A stretch of DNA of 7,010 nucleotides, taken from contig USQL01000102.1 in assembly GCA_900556935.1 (NCBI GenBank), forward strand, positions 1 to 7,010, read 5' to 3'. A model generated the notes under the pieces. It did no database searches. It was not told where the DNA came from and saw only the letters and a program-made list of their open reading frames with translations. The position numbers were made by a program, and so were the translations under genes. The stretch is from an uncultured Eubacteriales bacterium (GTDB lineage: Bacteria; Bacillota; Clostridia; Oscillospirales; Oscillospiraceae). Each line of letters starts with the position of its first letter. Within the stretch, counting starts at the first letter, position 1. Positions 6,652 to 7,010 of this stretch are shown one piece after another.

Positions 6652-7010
6652 CAACAGCCAGTAAAATTACCCTGTTTCGGGTGTTCCTGATTCCGGTTAT
6701 GATGGTAACCCTGTACCTAAGCGGCGGCGAGGCCGGCACCTGGATGTATGTGTCCCTGGGCATCTTTATCCTGGGCAGCCTCAGCGACTTCGTGGACGGT
6801 CAGATTGCCCGCCGCTGCAACCAGGTGACGGATTTCGGCAAGTTCCTGGACCCCTTGGCGGATAAGCTCCTGACCATTGCCGTCATGACGGTGTTTTGTC
6901 AGTGGGGCCGGTTCCCAGCCTGGGCGCTGATGATTGTCCTGACCCGGGAGTTCGCCGTCACCGGCCTGCGCCTGGTTGCCGCCCCCAAGGGCCATGTCAT
7001 CGCCGCGGCC
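6648..7010 (+). CDS. pgsA: CDP-diacylglycerol-glycerol-3-phosphate 3-phosphatidyltransferase PgsA (3' partial)
   Basis: PgsA is a membrane enzyme that transfers a phosphatidyl group from CDP-diacylglycerol to glycerol-3-phosphate. The product, phosphatidylglycerolphosphate, is the precursor of phosphatidylglycerol and cardiolipin. The frame is open from the ATG at 6648 to the right edge, giving 121 of about 180 expected residues. The CDP-alcohol phosphatidyltransferase signature D-G-x2-A-R-x8-G-x3-D-x3-D is complete: D50, G51, A54, R55, G64, D68 and D72, preceded by D47. The N-terminus K-I-T-L-F-R-V-F-L-I-P is typical of PgsA, and T-R-E-F-A-V-T-G-L-R (99-108) matches the PgsA-specific region. 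Hydrophobic segments lie near 8-24, 33-48, 73-85 and 91-99. The start overlaps the rimO stop (ATGA). Other members of the superfamily, such as phosphatidylserine or cardiolipin synthases, are less likely given the REF-x-x-x-GLR motif. Confidence 0.92.
   Translation, partial: MTTASKITLFRVFLIPVMMVTLYLSGGEAGTWMYVSLGIFILGSLSDFVDGQIARRCNQVTDFGKFLDPLADKLLTIAVMTVFCQWGRFPAWALMIVLTREFAVTGLRLVAAPKGHVIAAA

Noticed and set aside
5263..6654. A 463-codon open frame on the - strand opposite all of rimO
   Set aside because: It is codon-aligned with rimO. It stays open only because rimO avoids TTA, CTA and TCA codons, as expected in GC-rich DNA. The translation is unrelated to any family I recognise, and rimO itself is clear.
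1..7010. tRNA or rRNA genes, CRISPR arrays, insertion sequences, attachment sites
   Set aside because: No direct repeats, cloverleaf-like segments, transposase or integrase motifs were seen, and coding genes fill the window almost completely.

Overview
The window is a compact stretch of bacterial chromosome. Eight genes all lie on the + strand and are packed end to end, with gaps of at most 12 bases or short overlaps, and there are no RNA genes, mobile elements or long non-coding stretches. The composition is GC-rich. The proteins resemble those of gut Clostridia, most likely Oscillospiraceae (relatives of Flavonifractor, Oscillibacter or Lawsonibacter). The basis is the DUF1385 membrane protein next to prmC, the style of the RecX N-terminus, and strong AGGAGG-type ribosome binding sites. 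The family assignment is inference from protein style, not a database result.

Layout: (1) positions 1-1715 hold a two-component system: the DNA-binding C-terminus of an OmpR/PhoB-type response regulator, cut by the left edge, followed directly by its membrane sensor histidine kinase. (2) Positions 1728-3589 hold a DUF1385 (YqhQ-like) polytopic membrane protein and PrmC, the methyltransferase that modifies release factors. (3) Positions 3592-5317 hold recA and its modulator recX, whose reading frames overlap. (4) Positions 5317-7010 hold rimO, the methylthiotransferase for ribosomal protein S12, and the start of pgsA (phosphatidylglycerolphosphate synthase), cut by the right edge.

The tight junctions suggest one long transcription unit, or nested units, joining envelope sensing, translation quality, recombinational repair and phospholipid synthesis. 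Most junctions carry a Shine-Dalgarno sequence encoded within the last codons of the upstream gene. recX and the kinase gene lack a clear one and probably depend on translational coupling. The most distinctive non-coding signal is a perfect 9-bp GC-rich hairpin just after the recA stop codon and inside the recX reading frame. It has the layout of an intrinsic terminator on the - strand and lacks a U-tract on the + strand.

These are essentially housekeeping genes. I found no convincing evidence of an undescribed defence, mobile or biosynthetic system. The findings are details of regulation, gene order and motif variation.
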